This document shows positions 11,550-24,078 of a stretch of DNA of 64,000 nt, one piece after another. The translations under genes and the position numbers were made by a program. This stretch comes from Anniella stebbinsi. Lineage: Eukaryota; Chordata; Lepidosauria; Squamata; Anniellidae. Below the pieces are notes generated by a model. The model was not told the origin of the DNA. It saw only the letters and a program-made list of their open reading frames with translations, and searched no databases. The stretch covers positions 228,993,654-229,057,653 of the forward strand of contig JARDYH010000001.1 in the NCBI GenBank assembly GCA_029215795.1. The letters run 5' to 3'. Position 1 is the first letter of the stretch, and each line of letters starts with the position of its first letter.

Positions 11550-12254
11550 ATTATGTGGGAAAAGGAAAGCCTTGAGGTATAATTCTAAGTATGTGCCACT
11601 GTGCATGCAAAATTTGAAATGTGATACAGGAAGAGAGGATGGGGGGAGCGGCTCTGCATCTTGGGCTTGAGCTTAACTCAACTAACCAGGCTGCTACTGC
11701 TGTAGCTTGAGAGCAGGTGGTCACCAAGATGCTTAGGGATAGGGTTGCTGCGAGCATCTGACTGGACCCGACTGCCATGAGCTCAAACCTGCACCCGAGC
11801 TCGGGGGAGCAATGCCCACAAAGAGAGAGTATTTACCCTTGCATTAACGGGGCCGTTACAGCCACCATTGATACAGCAAGGTAAAGTGTGCGATTTCTGG
11901 AGGCTCCAGAAATTGCACGCACACACACACACACTGCATTAATGGCAGCTGCTATGAATGCAGGGGGAAGTGCACAATTTTGGCAGGCAGGGCAGGCAGC
12001 GGCTGAGTGCTCACCAGGCCAAGCCAAACCTCAAAAGAGACTTGTGTGGCCTGGTGAGCAGGAGGGTGGATGTCTCTATACACACCTGCAGTCTGCTTCT
12101 CCTTGTTCAGGAAATAAACACAACTGAATGAGGGAGGGGACAGTTAGCTCAAATATATTTCCCACTGAGACCCTAACTCTGGTCTGCTAGAGAACACGCT
12201 GGCCTAGCAACTAGCACACTAACCAAAACAAAAGGGATCAAAGTATTTGGATTG
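11176..12254. other. GATT microsatellite and otherwise unassigned sequence
   Basis: Contains a (GATT)n run at about 11504-11549, a small GT run near 11445 and a CA run near 11920. The rest has no recognised feature. Confidence 0.6.
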
Positions 12255-12930
12255 TTTCGTTTGTTTGTTTGTTTGTTTGTTCATTTATTACATCTTTATA
12301 CTGCCCATTGACCGAAGCTCTCTGGGCAGTGCACAATTAAAAACCATAAGAATAACAATATAAATTTAAACATTAAAAAGTTAAAAAGGCAGTGTAAAAC
12401 GAGCTACATTAAAAATCAGGGAAAGCCTGTGTAAAAAGGTATGTCTTCAGGAGGCATTTAAAAGATGTAACATTTTCTGCCTCCGGAACCGCACGAGGGA
12501 GGGTTTTCCAGAGAGTAGGTGCCACTACAGAGAAGGCCGCCACCAAGGTTCTTCATGGCGGCATTCTGTTCATCTTGGAATGGCCAGTAGGGCCTCCTTT
12601 AGGATCGTAGTTGTCATCCAGGTATATATAAGGGAAGGCGGTCTGCTAGGTATGCTGGTCCCAAGTTGTTTAGGGCTTTGTAGGATAACAGCATAATCTT
12701 GTATGTGCCTCGGTAGCCAACAGGCAGCCAGTGCAGTTCTTTTAATACAGGTTTTATATGAGCAGAGCTAGTTGTCCCCGTGAGCACCCTAGCTGCTGCA
12801 TTCTGCACTAGCTGCAGCTTCCGAACCGCACATATGGGTAGCCCCACGTAGAGTGCATTACAGTAGTCTAGTCATGAGGTTACCAGTGCGTGAATGACTG
12901 TGGCAAGGCTCGGGTTTGTGTTCTCTGGAG
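12255..12930 (-). mobile_element. L2-clade LINE, 3' part with reverse-transcriptase C-terminus
   Basis: The minus strand reads HALVTS, a stop, LDYCNALYVGLP, then LQLVQNAAARVLTGTTSSAH and PVLKELHWLPVGYRGTYK, the diagnostic C-terminal block of L2-type reverse transcriptases. The downstream part is frameshifted. It ends in a 3' UTR with AGAGAGCTTCGG and an (AAAC)n tail (12259-12281 on plus as GTTT). It belongs to a different L2 subfamily from 1126 and 38897, judging by the C-terminus. Inactive. Confidence 0.9.
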
Positions 12931-13810
12931 TTTCAATGTCAGAGAAGCAGCAGGTGCAGACCATTCTGCAGCCTCACGGACGAAACTTGCAAAGTTGAGT
13001 CCCAGGTCTCACTATCAGGTCTCACTATTGAAGGCAGATTTCTCTCTCCACCCTCAGTGAAGGAGATCCAACCAGTCCTATTGCTAGGGAAGTTTGAGAA
13101 ATTAGTTTCCATTCATTTTTTATCAGGATTTACTCAGTTCGCACCTTCTGGACTAAATATGGACTCTGATTCAATCTGCGGTCAAAGTCTGCAGATTTCC
13201 GAGCTTCGAATGTAATTCGCAGACCCCAAAATATGTATTCAATAGCATGTGTACATTTAAAATATGCACATGGAGAAAGTGTACTTTTGGAAAATGTGCA
13301 CAAATATGCTTTAATCAATGGGAGAAGAATGCATACATTTCAAAGATGCTCCCAATTGATGCATAGAATTGGAAAAGTACACATGAAAATATGCACAGAT
13401 TTTCAGGCAAAAAGAAAACACAAAGCTCTCAATCTGATATGGACTCGGGATAAACTTTGAGATGGGATTTGGAGAATTTCATTGATCTCGAGTTTTGCTT
13501 ATTCACACATCCCTGCCTATGGCCCCTGGGACCCTTGTGTTGTTTTAAACTGTTGTGAATTCTAGCAAGGTTAAGACAACAGAATTCTACTTCAAAGTGC
13601 CTTTTCACTGCTAATGTATAACCTAGCTTCAAACAACTATATCTTCTAGTAAAAAAATAGCATTGCCTTCTAGTTCTCGACTGATACATTTCAGTATTTA
13701 TCAAATATAAAATTGCCCCATTCTTATAACTTATCCCTTTGCTCTTTGTCTCACCAGAAACTGCTCTGAGGACAGACCCAACATACATGTCTCATTCAGA
13801 GCCATTGTCA
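12931..13810. other. unassigned; possible old MITE 13140-13510
   Basis: The part 13140-13510 ends CACACATCCCTG, similar to the inverse of the TAGGGATGTG terminus used by hAT elements in this window, and has internal TATGCACA-type repeats. No matching left end could be fixed. The remainder has no recognised feature. Confidence 0.3.
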
Positions 13811-14889
13811 GACCATGTCTACATCAGGGATTTATCCCGGGGTCATCCCTAAGTCATCCTGTGCATCCACATGACGCACAGGGGATCCCAGGGGCAACCG
13901 GGGATGACCAAGGGACGACCCCAGGATAGCTGAAATCAGGGATATCCTGGTTTTTCCGCCATCCCAGGTCATAAAATAAGCACGGAGCCGCATGGAGTGG
14001 CTCCATGCCCATGGGGGGGGGGGGGGGGAAGAAATTTCACCACACCCAGAATGACAGGGTGGGTGGGTTGGAAGCAGTGGTTTTTTTTAATTACTTTTCA
14101 GACAGATCGCAGCCATGCGGCATCTTTTCCTTTAAAAAAAAACAAAAAAAAAGGACCGGCAACATCCCTCTTTCCTTCTGGGACGTTGCATAATGGTGTA
14201 GATTGGGGTGTGCACGCCAAAAAATATTGTCGTTTATTGTTATCATCATTTCGGACCAAAAAAAATATCATCTTCATTCATATCATAGGTGAACCGTATC
14301 ATCTTCATGATAAGTATCATGAAAAAACGATATTTTTTGCAGCCCTATTTTTGAAGAAAAAATGCCTATAACTTCTGTATTTTAAAAGTTAGAGGCTTGA
14401 AACTTGGTCACAGTACTTATGGGGTATGCCTAAGTATGTGTATGAAATTTGAGATCGATCCCACCAACCCTCGATTTTATATGAATTTTTTAAAGATCAT
14501 TTCCGTTCTGACAGATCAGAATGACAGCTTGCCACGTGCATTCATTCAGACCTGTCAGAACTGAAACGATCTTTAAAAAATTCATATAAAATCAAGGGTT
14601 GGAGGGATTGATCTCAAACTATAACAGAAGTTATAGGTATATTTATACGGCAGTCCGATAAAACGATAAAATCACCCAAAAATTATCGTCTCCGATGATT
14701 ATTGTAGGTTTTTGTATCGTATCATCATCATTAAACATATGCACGCTAATGACCTTATCATATCGTTATCGTACATTTTAACAATACGATACACATCCCT
14801 AGTGTAGATGTCTGAGGAGGATCACAGAAGCAGGTACATCCGTGATCCTCCTCCCTCCCTCCTTCTACACCCTTAGGTATAGACATGCC
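13811..14889. mobile_element. MITE with GRCATGTCTA ends, interrupted by a hAT
   Basis: Left end GACCATGTCTACATCAGGG and right end GTATAGACATGCCC are inverted relatives. Internal GGGGTCATCC, GGGATCCCAGGGGC and GGGGATGACC blocks resemble those in 34600-35111, which I take as a second copy. It was split by a later insertion at 14204-14801. A poly-G tract is at about 14016-14028. Confidence 0.6.
14204..14801 (-). mobile_element. AT-rich palindromic hAT element, TSD GTGTAGAT
   Basis: 598 bp flanked by GTGTAGAT on both sides (14196-14203 and 14802-14809). The right end reads inward TAGGGATGTGTATCGTATTG; the left end is TGGGGTGTGCACGCC. Subterminal sequence is rich in GATAAC/GTTATC and TATCGTATC. 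The interior is a large inverted repeat built on ACTTGGTCACAGTACTTATG and ATCAAGGGTTGGAGGGATTG. Close relative of 61088-61950 in opposite orientation. Non-autonomous. Confidence 0.9.
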
Positions 14890-15009
14890 CCCTGATGACA
14901 ATTTAATTAACACTCACAAGGGAGACTAAGCCAACCAGATTTTACATGGAATTGTTTCTGGTAGCCTTCATCACCCTGTTACTTATTGCTCTGGTGAACT
15001 AGGCTGGAT
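14890..15009. other. short unassigned stretch
   Basis: No recognised feature. Confidence 0.5.
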
Positions 15010-15165
15010 CTACACTACTGCTTTATAGCAGTATTGACGTACACTCTTTCTTTTTAAAAATATACTTTTAATGTGATTTTATTCTGTTTTTATTCTATTT
15101 TGTTTTGTAAATTTTGAATGGGGAGTGGTAAATAAGTATTGTAAATAAATAAATAATAAATAAAG
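15010..15165 (+). mobile_element. L2-like 3' tail fragment
   Basis: AT-rich 3' UTR-like segment ending GTAAATAAGTATTGTAAATA followed by an AAATAAATAATAAATAAA tail, as in other L2 3' ends. The coding part is absent. Confidence 0.5.
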
Positions 15166-15715
15166 GTTGACAAATGCCATTCCTGAAGCTTAGTTACTGG
15201 CAGTAAGAGCTTTAAATTAAAATATGCTGGTATTTTGGAATGCATGGTCCCGCTCCTTCTTCCTCAGCCCACCCAACACTGGAATGTGGATCCCAAGAGC
15301 TTCTCTGGAATTGAATTCAGCCCTTGGACTGAATAAGGTTCCACACCCTTGATCTAATTGGTAAACTCGAACTAAGTTCCTTATCGTAAACATGACAGAA
15401 TCTATTATCTAGAGACCATCATAGAGATCAAAGAGGCTTCTCCCAGCTTGACCAAAATTGTCACTAGTAGAGCGTGTCCAATAAAACTGGCCAGTCTTAA
15501 TTATCTACTCAAGATTTTTCCTCATGTATTTGAATCTCCTCTTCTGGGTCTTAAAGTTAATGCCTCCTCTTTTTCTTCCTAGAATTATCTCACAAACTTT
15601 TGTGCTCAAATATATCTCCTTAATCTAAAGCAGTCTTCAGTGGAGCAAAGATTTACAGTTCCTTTTACATGTGTGTAGGCCTAAGAAAGAACCTACCACC
15701 TACGCGTCATTGTAG

Positions 15716-15800
15716 AACAGCCTTCCTCAACTTAGTGTCCTCCAGAATTGTTGGACTACAACACCCATAATCCCAAAGCCAGCAGTGGTCCCACATATCT
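15716..15800. repeat. fragment of CAGCCTTCC...CTACAAC palindromic MITE
   Basis: Contains CAGCCTTCCTCAACTTAGTG and TTGGACTACAACACCCATAA, a block found again near 35321, 37359, 41185, 51435 and 57724. In the fuller copies the block is repeated inverted at the other end. Confidence 0.65.
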
Positions 15801-16743
15801 TGAGGATGCCAAGTTGATCGTAATATATCTGCTTCTTTCCAAATCCTTCACAAAGAAACAAATACACAAAAACATATTCTGTACAATTCCTACAAATACC
15901 TAACGGAGAATACTTTTCCTGGTTGAGAAAAGTTGAACCCATTCAGACTCCTATAATGTCATAGATTATATGGCAGTTTAACGTAGCATGGCATAATTGC
16001 TTGTGACAAAGTGCTGCCATTTGTCAGAATGCAATGCAGCTTCCAGGACAATTGATTTTATAGAAAGAGAGAAAATAAAATTATATAACACCACCACTAT
16101 ATGATGGTATTTTCTGCCCTATTAAAACTTCTCATATGCCTTGTGCTCTTCCAAGCAGCCATTGTGTCATTTTTTAAAAATATGCCTCAGTGACCCTTAG
16201 AACTGCAGAACTTTTTATTGGGATTCAATGCTAGCCCTAATGACAGGCATATATATTACGCTGCACTGGATACTTTGATTCGGCTCTTATTACAAGCCTT
16301 GGTGGGTCACAGAAAATCAATCTGGTTTCAATACAGCTCCCGGGAAATTATTCTTTTTCCAGGGCCCTCCCAGCTGCCACAATAATGGAGCAGTGTGTGT
16401 GGTTTTTTTTCTTCTTGGGATGACATTATCCCAGATCAGGTGCCCCCCTAGGATCAAACATCCCAGACTGCTCTGCCCTGCCTTGATTCCTGCCCATGAA
16501 GTTTCTGCTGAGGTCATTGGCAAAAAAAGCTTTTGTCATGTTATGCTTTATTGTAATTATAATGGAGTTAGAAAGGATTTGATCCTCCCACTTTCGAAGC
16601 ATTTAATTGCTGTTTTGTTTCAATTTTGTATGGAGAGAATGAGAATATTACTAAAAACTTCCCTTTTAAAGAAACAAAATTTGTTTATTAAATTAGAGTT
16701 CAGATGGTATTAAGTTGTGTAGAGTGACCCTTGAATGCATGTT
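15801..16743. other. no recognised feature
   Basis: Unique-looking sequence without repeat or exon signatures. Frames near 16317-16713 overlap on both strands. Confidence 0.5.
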
Positions 16744-17142
16744 AAGGACATAAGAAGAGCCATGCTGGATCAGATCAAAGGATCCATCTAGTCCAGCACT
16801 CTGTTCACATAGTGGCCAACCAGCTGTGAACCAAGGACCCACAAGCAGGACATGGTGCAACAGCACCTTCCTGCCAATGTTCCCTAGGCAACTGGTGTAT
16901 ATAAGTTTACTGGCTTTGATACTGGAGGCAGCACATAGACATCAGGACTAGTAGCCATTGATAGACTTCTCTTCAAGGAACCCCCTTTTAAATCCATCCA
17001 AATTGGTGGCCATTGTCACGTCTTGTGACAGTGAATTCCATAGTTTAACTATGCACTGTGTGATGTAGTACATCCTTTCATCTGTCCTGAATCTCCCACC
17101 AGTCAGATTCATGGGATGACCCCAGGTTCTATGATACTAAAG
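16744..17142 (-). mobile_element. CR1-type LINE, 3' part
   Basis: Minus-strand translation in several frames gives the conserved end of a CR1-like reverse transcriptase ORF: a GHPMNLTGG-like segment, then IVKLWNSL-like and a MATNLDGFKRG-like block. The plus strand shows CATAAGAAGAGCCATGCTGG at the far end. Frameshifts and stops make it inactive. The 4448-4545 fragment is another copy of its middle. Confidence 0.75.
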
Positions 17143-20100
17143 CCTATGTGCTATTTTCAGAATACAAAGGATTAGCTAAATGGCAGCAGGTTTCTTTACT
17201 CAAATGAAAGATATGAATTTGGACAAAAGGTTCCCAAATTTTTCACCAAAAACAAGGATTAGAATGTGCAAATCAAAAGCCAAGGTAAGATATCTAAGAT
17301 AAAAAGTCTACTTTTTTTTACTGTTTAAAAGTATGTGTTGTTTTTAAAAAGCGGGGGGAATATTGGTGGAGAGTCATCAGAAATGTACAATGACTTTTTA
17401 AATCTTTCCAATAATTTTGCAGTTCTAAAAGCAAGCAAAAACTAGTCACCTAATACTATGCTAGCTGCTTTTGCTTTACTAATGCCTCTTTCCTGGAAGG
17501 TCTCTGCATTGTAACCCACTCTTTAATAAGGAGAATTAGGTAGAGCTAGAAGGGGGAAAATGAGATGCAAAGAGAGTACCTTGACCCACAGTTCTGTTGT
17601 GGAGCTGTTATTCACCACAAAGCAATTTGTCTTGGGTTGATGAGGCTGGTAAAAACTCATGCTATTAAAAGCGCCATCACACCTAATTTTCCCCCTGATT
17701 TGCCTCCGCGTTTTTTTACCACTGATGCATAAGCGTGTCAGGCTTATCATCCCTTTCACCCGAATAGCTGCTCTTTTGCTCGTTTGCTCTTCCACTTCAC
17801 TCCATTCTACCCGGCCCCTTCTCTTTCTCCCTCCAGTCAGGTTCTGTCAGATGAGTACTTCAACCAGACCGCCTTTCTCCAGGCAAAAATGGAACAACCC
17901 TTTAGTGTTGCTCTTTGGGAAACATCAAAGGAATACAATCCTGTTTCTGCAGAGATTTGGGTGCTGTATGAATTTTTAAAAACCACGTTTTCGAGACTGG
18001 GATACAAGGTTGGGGTTTTATATTGAGACTTGGAGCTGACTGCTGGGAGAGATGGCTTTTCCCTGCCAGGACCTGATGAAATCCATTCAAGCCAACAGCA
18101 AGACTCCCAACACAGCACACACACCCAATTCCTTTAAAACTACATGGAGGCTTAGGGCGCATTAAATGCATTTAGGGAAAATAATCCAGACTTTTAGCAT
18201 TCTAGGAAAAAACAGAAAAGGCTAGGGGAGAGGCACGGTGTCAGCAGGAGAGGCACGGTGTCATGTGAGTACCGTACTGCAAATCCGCACACCAGGCATG
18301 GCAAGAGTGCACTAAATCGCTGGTGTGCTGCAGCTCACAGCCTGCAAAAAGAAAACTTTACAACTACTGGGACAATTAAATTTTTGTCCCAGTCGACAAG
18401 ACACTATTCCTTTACTTAGTACAAAAGTTCATTTTTTTATGAGAATATTGAAAATAGCAAAGCTAGATAATGGAAGACACTTTGGTTTAGAAACATTACA
18501 TTAGCCTCATTAGAGCTACAGAACTAACTTGAAATGCTCTCTGTGGTAGGTTTATTATTTGCCCATGGGATTTGGAAAATAATAGGAGGCAAAGCAGATT
18601 TGCATGAGTGTGTCTCTCTAGCTCTCATTATGTGGATTTTTCGAAGTAAGGACCTGAAGTCATATCAGACAAACAGATTGCATGTTAACCTTTCCTATCT
18701 CCTTCATGTAGGCAGCTTCATTAACACCTACAGTACACTGTCAATCCCTAATGACAAAGATTAGCTGTGAGGTATTAGAATTGTAAATACATTACTCCCA
18801 AGACAAGGGGAAGTTCTCAGGCAGTCATATGCATAAATGAAACTTTGTAATTAGGGCCATCATCTAGTTTATTCTACAGGCTCATTTTGAAATGTAGTTA
18901 AAGGATCTGATCTTGCTGGGTGGATACTTACCACTTCAGAAAGCAAACAGTCCTCACCATTTACTCCAGCCCTTTCAATGAAATCATTAGGAACATTCTG
19001 GAGTACCTGGCTCAAATATTGTAGCCCCATGTTATGAGCACATGTACACCTAAGCATGCATGGACACACCCGCCATGCTCTGAGAGCACCAATCATGGCA
19101 CTATGAGGGGGGAATAGTTTGTACAAATCAAAAGTTGGTAGCTTCTGACAGCACGGAGACCATTTTTGGCCCCTCCCCCAAACCCAATGGGGGCTGCATC
19201 CCTGCCAGCCATCCCTGTGCTGCCAAATTTTTTTTTGGGGGGGGGAGTTGTTTGTTAAATAGCCCCCCTTTTTTGCAGCTGTCACATCACCAAATTCAGT
19301 GGCATTCTCACTGTCTGATGATAGTGCTGCCATTTTCCCTAGCTGGATAGCCTGTGCTCACTCCTGCCATGATACCCTATCAATGTTGCTTTGTGGCAGC
19401 AATCCTGCAGGGTTTTGAGAGAATCAGTAGACAAAGTGGCATCATATAGACGGGGCCCCAAATTCTCACCTGACTATTTCCCAGTTGAAAGGAAACTCTA
19501 CTCCCCTTCCCCCCTTCCTTCCTCTTCCTCTTCCTCCCCTTCTTCTTTTGGTCCTTATCTTCTTTCATGCCTGGAAAAAGACAGAAGATTGGGCTGTGAA
19601 TTCATGTAGATCAAATAGCTAGCAACAGGGATGTAATTTAATAACCAAGAAATTCTTTACTTTGAATAATTCTGTTCCACCCAAAGAGATAATGCATTTG
19701 CTTTTCTGAATTTCATGTTTAATCTTTATTGTTTCCCTACTGATTAAAAAAACACACCACAACAATACAATTTCTCATAACCAAGAGACAGAAAACAGCA
19801 GAGAGTGATATGGTGCAAATCCTATTGGGTTGGCTGTAAGGCGCCGAGCTCATGGGTAGATGGCTATCCAATGGAGAGCAAGAGGAGGAGCAGAAGCAAT
19901 CTTTGCCTCCATGCTCCTCCCATGCTGTATGTTGGCTAGACAGTCTTTTTCACCCATATAGCTGGGGCATGTCAGAGTGGCAGGGAAAGAGGCTGGGAAG
20001 GTCTGAGGATCCATTGTAACCTGGCCACTCCACTCCACTCCCGTCCCCTCTCCACCCACTGGCATGCCCCCTTTCCCTCTTCTCTGAGGTCATTTTTGCA

Positions 20101-20831
20101 AGTTTGGAGAGGCGGCCGGCACAGTTTTCTCCGCACTGGCTACAAGGGGGAGGGCAGCTCTGATTTCTGGGTCCAAGGTCTGAGCACTGTCTCCAGATAC
20201 AGGAATCAGAAATATCTTATGCACCCACCCCCAGATTCTGCTTAGGGACCATAAGATTGTTCCCTTTGGTACAGTTTGTACATTATCCATGCAAACCTAA
20301 ATCCATGAAAAAAGATTTGTTATCAAACTGTCCCACAAGATACGCAGAAATACTGTAATAGAGTTTTTGAATTTTATGTTCAGTTAGGCCTTGGAATTAC
20401 TTCATAGAGTGATCCAGTTCTAGAAGGCATTAGAAAGTTTGATGATTTTGTGCTACTAACACCCACCCTTTAGCCCAAGCGTGCAAATGGTGCAGCCCTG
20501 CTGGTCCCCAAGCCCTGGCTGGTAGCCCCAAAGAATCCCCGCCACTAACACTGAGAAAAACATGGCAGCATGGGTGCCATAAATGAAAGATTGAGAGAAA
20601 CAGAACAGAAAAATGCTTAGCCTAGGCTTACAAAATGGTAAATGTACACCACCTCCACCATCCCACCACTCAACCACCAGTCATCCATTTTTAATGTCCT
20701 CAGGAGATCCTAAGACACTGTTTTCCTTATTTTCAGGGGACACTCTAGGAATGGAGCTTCTATGGCAGAAACTACAGAGCCTTCTGGGAGAATCTGTCAG
20801 ATGTTCCAAAAGACAATCGCCCTGCAAGTGC
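17143..20831. other. long stretch without recognised genes
   Basis: No LINE, LTR or TIR pair recognised. A mixed homopolymer of T and G lies at about 19229-19247 and a CTTCCTCTTCC-type pyrimidine tract near 19515-19545. Frames at 17784-18171 and 18869-19350 overlap on both strands and carry no family motif. Confidence 0.45.
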
Positions 20832-21151
20832 TAGGGTGACCAGATAAAATCCAGGTCAGGGCTCATGTAACTTTAACAGTTGTAGAGAAAAGGGAATTTC
20901 AGTCAGTGTCATTTGCATGCAGTTAGTTCCTGATGATATTCCCGCTTCATCACAACAGTTAAAGTTGCAGGCACTATACTAGAGTGACCAGATACAAAAG
21001 AAGGCAGGGCCTCTGCAACTTTAACAGTTGTGATGAAGAGGGAATTTCACCAGGAACTAATTGCATACAAATGACACTGGCTGAAATTCCCTTTTCTCTT
21101 CGACTGTTAAAGTTACATGAGCCCTGACCTGGATTTTATCTGGTCAGCCTA
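20832..21151. mobile_element. palindromic hAT-type MITE, TSD GCAAGTGC
   Basis: 320 bp with ends TAGGGTGACCAGATAAAATC and GATTTTATCTGGTCAGCCTA and an exact flanking octamer GCAAGTGC (20824-20831, 21152-21159). Both arms continue inward as one long inverted repeat (CAGGTCAGGGCTCATGTAAC and its inverse). At the centre lies CTATACTAGAGTGACCAGAT, an internal copy of the terminus. This is the reference member for the 3520 and 4252 copies. Confidence 0.95.
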
Positions 21152-22261
21152 GCAAGTGCTGCATGCTGCTTTTGCTGCTTCCAGGAGACACAACAAAGAA
21201 CTCAAAAATAAGTGAAAGAAGGAATAAAATGGCCTCCAGTATTAAAATCAAATCGTAAGAAATGCAATTAAAACTACAGATAAAGTCAGTATAACTGGAA
21301 GGCAATACAGAGAACAATAGGTCTTTACTGTTTGTTGTTGCCTCATTCTTTTCCTGAATTATCAAGAGCCTATTAAAATACCTTCAGTATTGTTTTTGCA
21401 CCTGTTGCCCTGCTTAATGAGTTTTTTTTCCATTTAGTGCCAAAAAAAGGAGGGAAATTAAGCTTGCCTGTGTTTCAGTCTTATTTGTCTGTCTCTCATT
21501 ATGTCCTTCAACCCTGAAGGATTTTCAGAGTGGCTAACCATTAAAACAACATTGAAACGTATCATTACGAACACTTAAAGCTCTCTTCATGATTTTTTTT
21601 TATAAAAAGGAAACTCTAATTATAAGTTTTCTTGACAAGCAAAGTAGTTTGGGTTTCAGAGAAAGAAAATCTGTGAATTCTGTACATGTGTAGATTATCT
21701 TTTATGGCTTATATAGCAGTAAATCCCATGAAGCACATTGGGTCTTAAGTAAACATGGGCAGGATTGCACTGTAAGAGTTATACTGCAGTACTGAAGAGA
21801 CTTTGTAAGCATAAAGCGTTCGCACAAATTCAATATTTTAAACCTGGGCTGTAAACTTTGTGATATGAAGTGTACTTTGTTCAAAGCTTTCCTTAATCCT
21901 CTTTGCTAAAGGAACGAGTCACTTTTTAACACCATTACAAAATGTTTTATTTAATGAATGGAGCCTGAAGAAGAGCTACTAAGCAACAGCTTGTCGTCTT
22001 GTTAAGACAACAAGAGGCAGAACAAATTAGTTCCATTCTAATCTTAGCTCTCTTGTTTTTGGTTAAGATCACAACTCAAGTCTTACAATAATGTTATCAC
22101 TTTGACTATTTCATATATTTTGTGAAAGCTGAGAAAGTGTTTTAAGTTGCATTTATCTGATACAAAGCCAGTTGCAATTACCTGTTTCAGTTAATTAAAT
22201 AACCTGATAAGTAACCACGGTGTTAAAATGAGACTAAGTTAGTTGCATTTTATTCCCATCT
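21152..22261. other. unassigned; possible conserved noncoding part
   Basis: Includes a decayed AGTAAGTCC-type repeat (21718-21780). The part 21880-22245 is free of repeats and rich in TTAATTAAAT and TTATC-type sites; it is a weak candidate for conserved noncoding DNA. Confidence 0.35.
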
Positions 22262-22657
22262 TCACAGGTCCTTCTCCATGAGGAAGTGAGGCAGGTGGCT
22301 ACCAGGAAAAGGGCCTTTTCTGCTGTGACATCCCGGCTATGGAATGAGCTTCCTAGAGAGGTTCGCCTGATGCCTACGTTGTGCTCTTTCTGGTACCAGA
22401 TGAAGACCTTTTTATTTTCCTAAGCACTTTTAGCATTCTAGTTTTTAACTCTGCTGTTTTAAACCTGCTATTGTATTTTAAATCTCTGCACTGCTGCTAG
22501 GTGTTTTTTTTTTTACTCTGGTTGCAATTTTATATTGTCGTTTTACGACATTATATTTTATATTGTATTTTATGCTGTATTTTGTGGCTCTAATTTTTGT
22601 CAACTGAACAAAGAGCTTCTGCTGTTGAGCCATATAGAAACGTAATAAATAAATAAC
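22262..22657 (+). mobile_element. L2-type LINE, 3' end
   Basis: The start encodes a region like ATRKRAFSAVTSRLWNELP, followed by the usual MKTFLFS-like C-terminus. A T-rich 3' UTR and an AATAAATAAATA tail end at about 22657. 5'-truncated and inactive. Confidence 0.8.
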
Positions 22658-24078
22658 CTGTCTCATTGATATCAATGGGAACGAAGTACAAATAACATAG
22701 CCTGGACCCAGCCCACATGGTTATTAGTGCCTCAGTCATGTGGATGCTACAACATATTGTGTAAGTTTGAGAAGAAACTACTTCTGAAACACACGGGGGT
22801 AACTGCAAGAGAGAAGTTGTCTCACATTATCTGGATATGTAACATTTTTAAAATGCTAAAATGAGTGCTTGCTTTTCAAGCCATATGTTGGCTTAGATAT
22901 ATAAATAACCACCACCTACATTTTGGCAGACATTGTGTGTACTAGCAAATAGGGTTTTAATTTTTCTCTTCATGAAAAAAACATTGCATTTTCAACAATT
23001 AATGGTGAGCAAGTTTGGCAGCTACAGACAGCCACCCTGCCAGATTTCACTGAGTACTCAGAAGCCATGGATTCTGCTGAATAACCTTAGTTCTTGACAA
23101 ACTTCCATCAGGTCATTCATATTTAGGATCTTATTTTCTGAAATGCAATTTAACGTGAAAAAAAAATCCTAGTGTGGAATACAGCATAGCTTTGCACTTT
23201 AGCCTGCCCGAGTGAAGCAGAGTGTAACCCTCTCCCAATACAGGACCTCTGTGCTTAGGCACCACTGTTTACAGAAGCTCTCCATGCCTCAAAAGCCATT
23301 TTCTTCCCTTGGAACCCCAACACATAGATGCTCCTAATGCAAGCAGGAGCAGAGCTGTATGTGCAGGGAGAATTACTTGAGACCAAGGTGCTGGATGCCC
23401 TAAAGACAAGGGTTCTTAAACTGTGTGGTGACCTCCATCTTAGGGAAGTGCAGGACACCCGAAGGAGGTCTGTGAAGGGAAGGGATCCAGATGTGGGTGA
23501 TGCCTTCTGTGCCAAGACGTGTGTGGGTACAGCCCCCTTGCCAGTAACTCACGTGGAGGTATCTCCCTCCCCGCTTGCTGTTCACCATAATTCTAACTTG
23601 ACTTGGGGGGAAAGGAAGCTCAGGAAGAGGTTCAGCTTTGACCCAATGATAGTTTTCTGTGTGTGGTTGGAAGATTTCCTGTGCTTTTCCTGCTGTATTG
23701 CCAGTGTATGGATTAGTACTCCAATCCACAGATCCTCACATGCAGCAGGCTCCATGCAACTGCACAGAAAATCTTTGTATGCTTATTTTTTTTATTTTAT
23801 TTACAACGTTTGTATACTGCTTTGTATCCAGACAGATTTTGGAGTAGTGAACAATAAAAATACAAAATAGGATAAGGGAAAGGTTGGTACTTATACAAAC
23901 TGCTGGGTTTCCCCACACCTGCTGATAATTCTCTCTTGAGCATGAATAGTGCCATTTTAGCTTCATAAGGACCGACAATTTGAGAATTGAGATTGCTATT
24001 AGTATGTACAATTTTAATTAACACCCCCCAGATGTTTTTGAATCTCGCTTATGACAGGGAGTGAATTTATCATGAGGC
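22658..24078. other. unassigned, with an L2 tail at 23783-23870
   Basis: The segment 23783-23870 reads on the minus strand as an L2-like 3' tail (GCAGTATACAAACGTTGTAA then AAATAAAA). A 180-codon plus-strand frame (23328-23870) runs into this tail and so is not a gene. The final bases AGGC (24075-24078) are the left target duplication of the provirus. Confidence 0.5.

Noticed and set aside
18869..19333. 154-codon minus-strand open frame
   Set aside because: Crosses a T/G homopolymer region, shows no conserved motif and no splice context.
23328..23870. 180-codon plus-strand open frame
   Set aside because: It runs through an antisense L2 tail, is overlapped by open frames on the other strand, and has no family motif.
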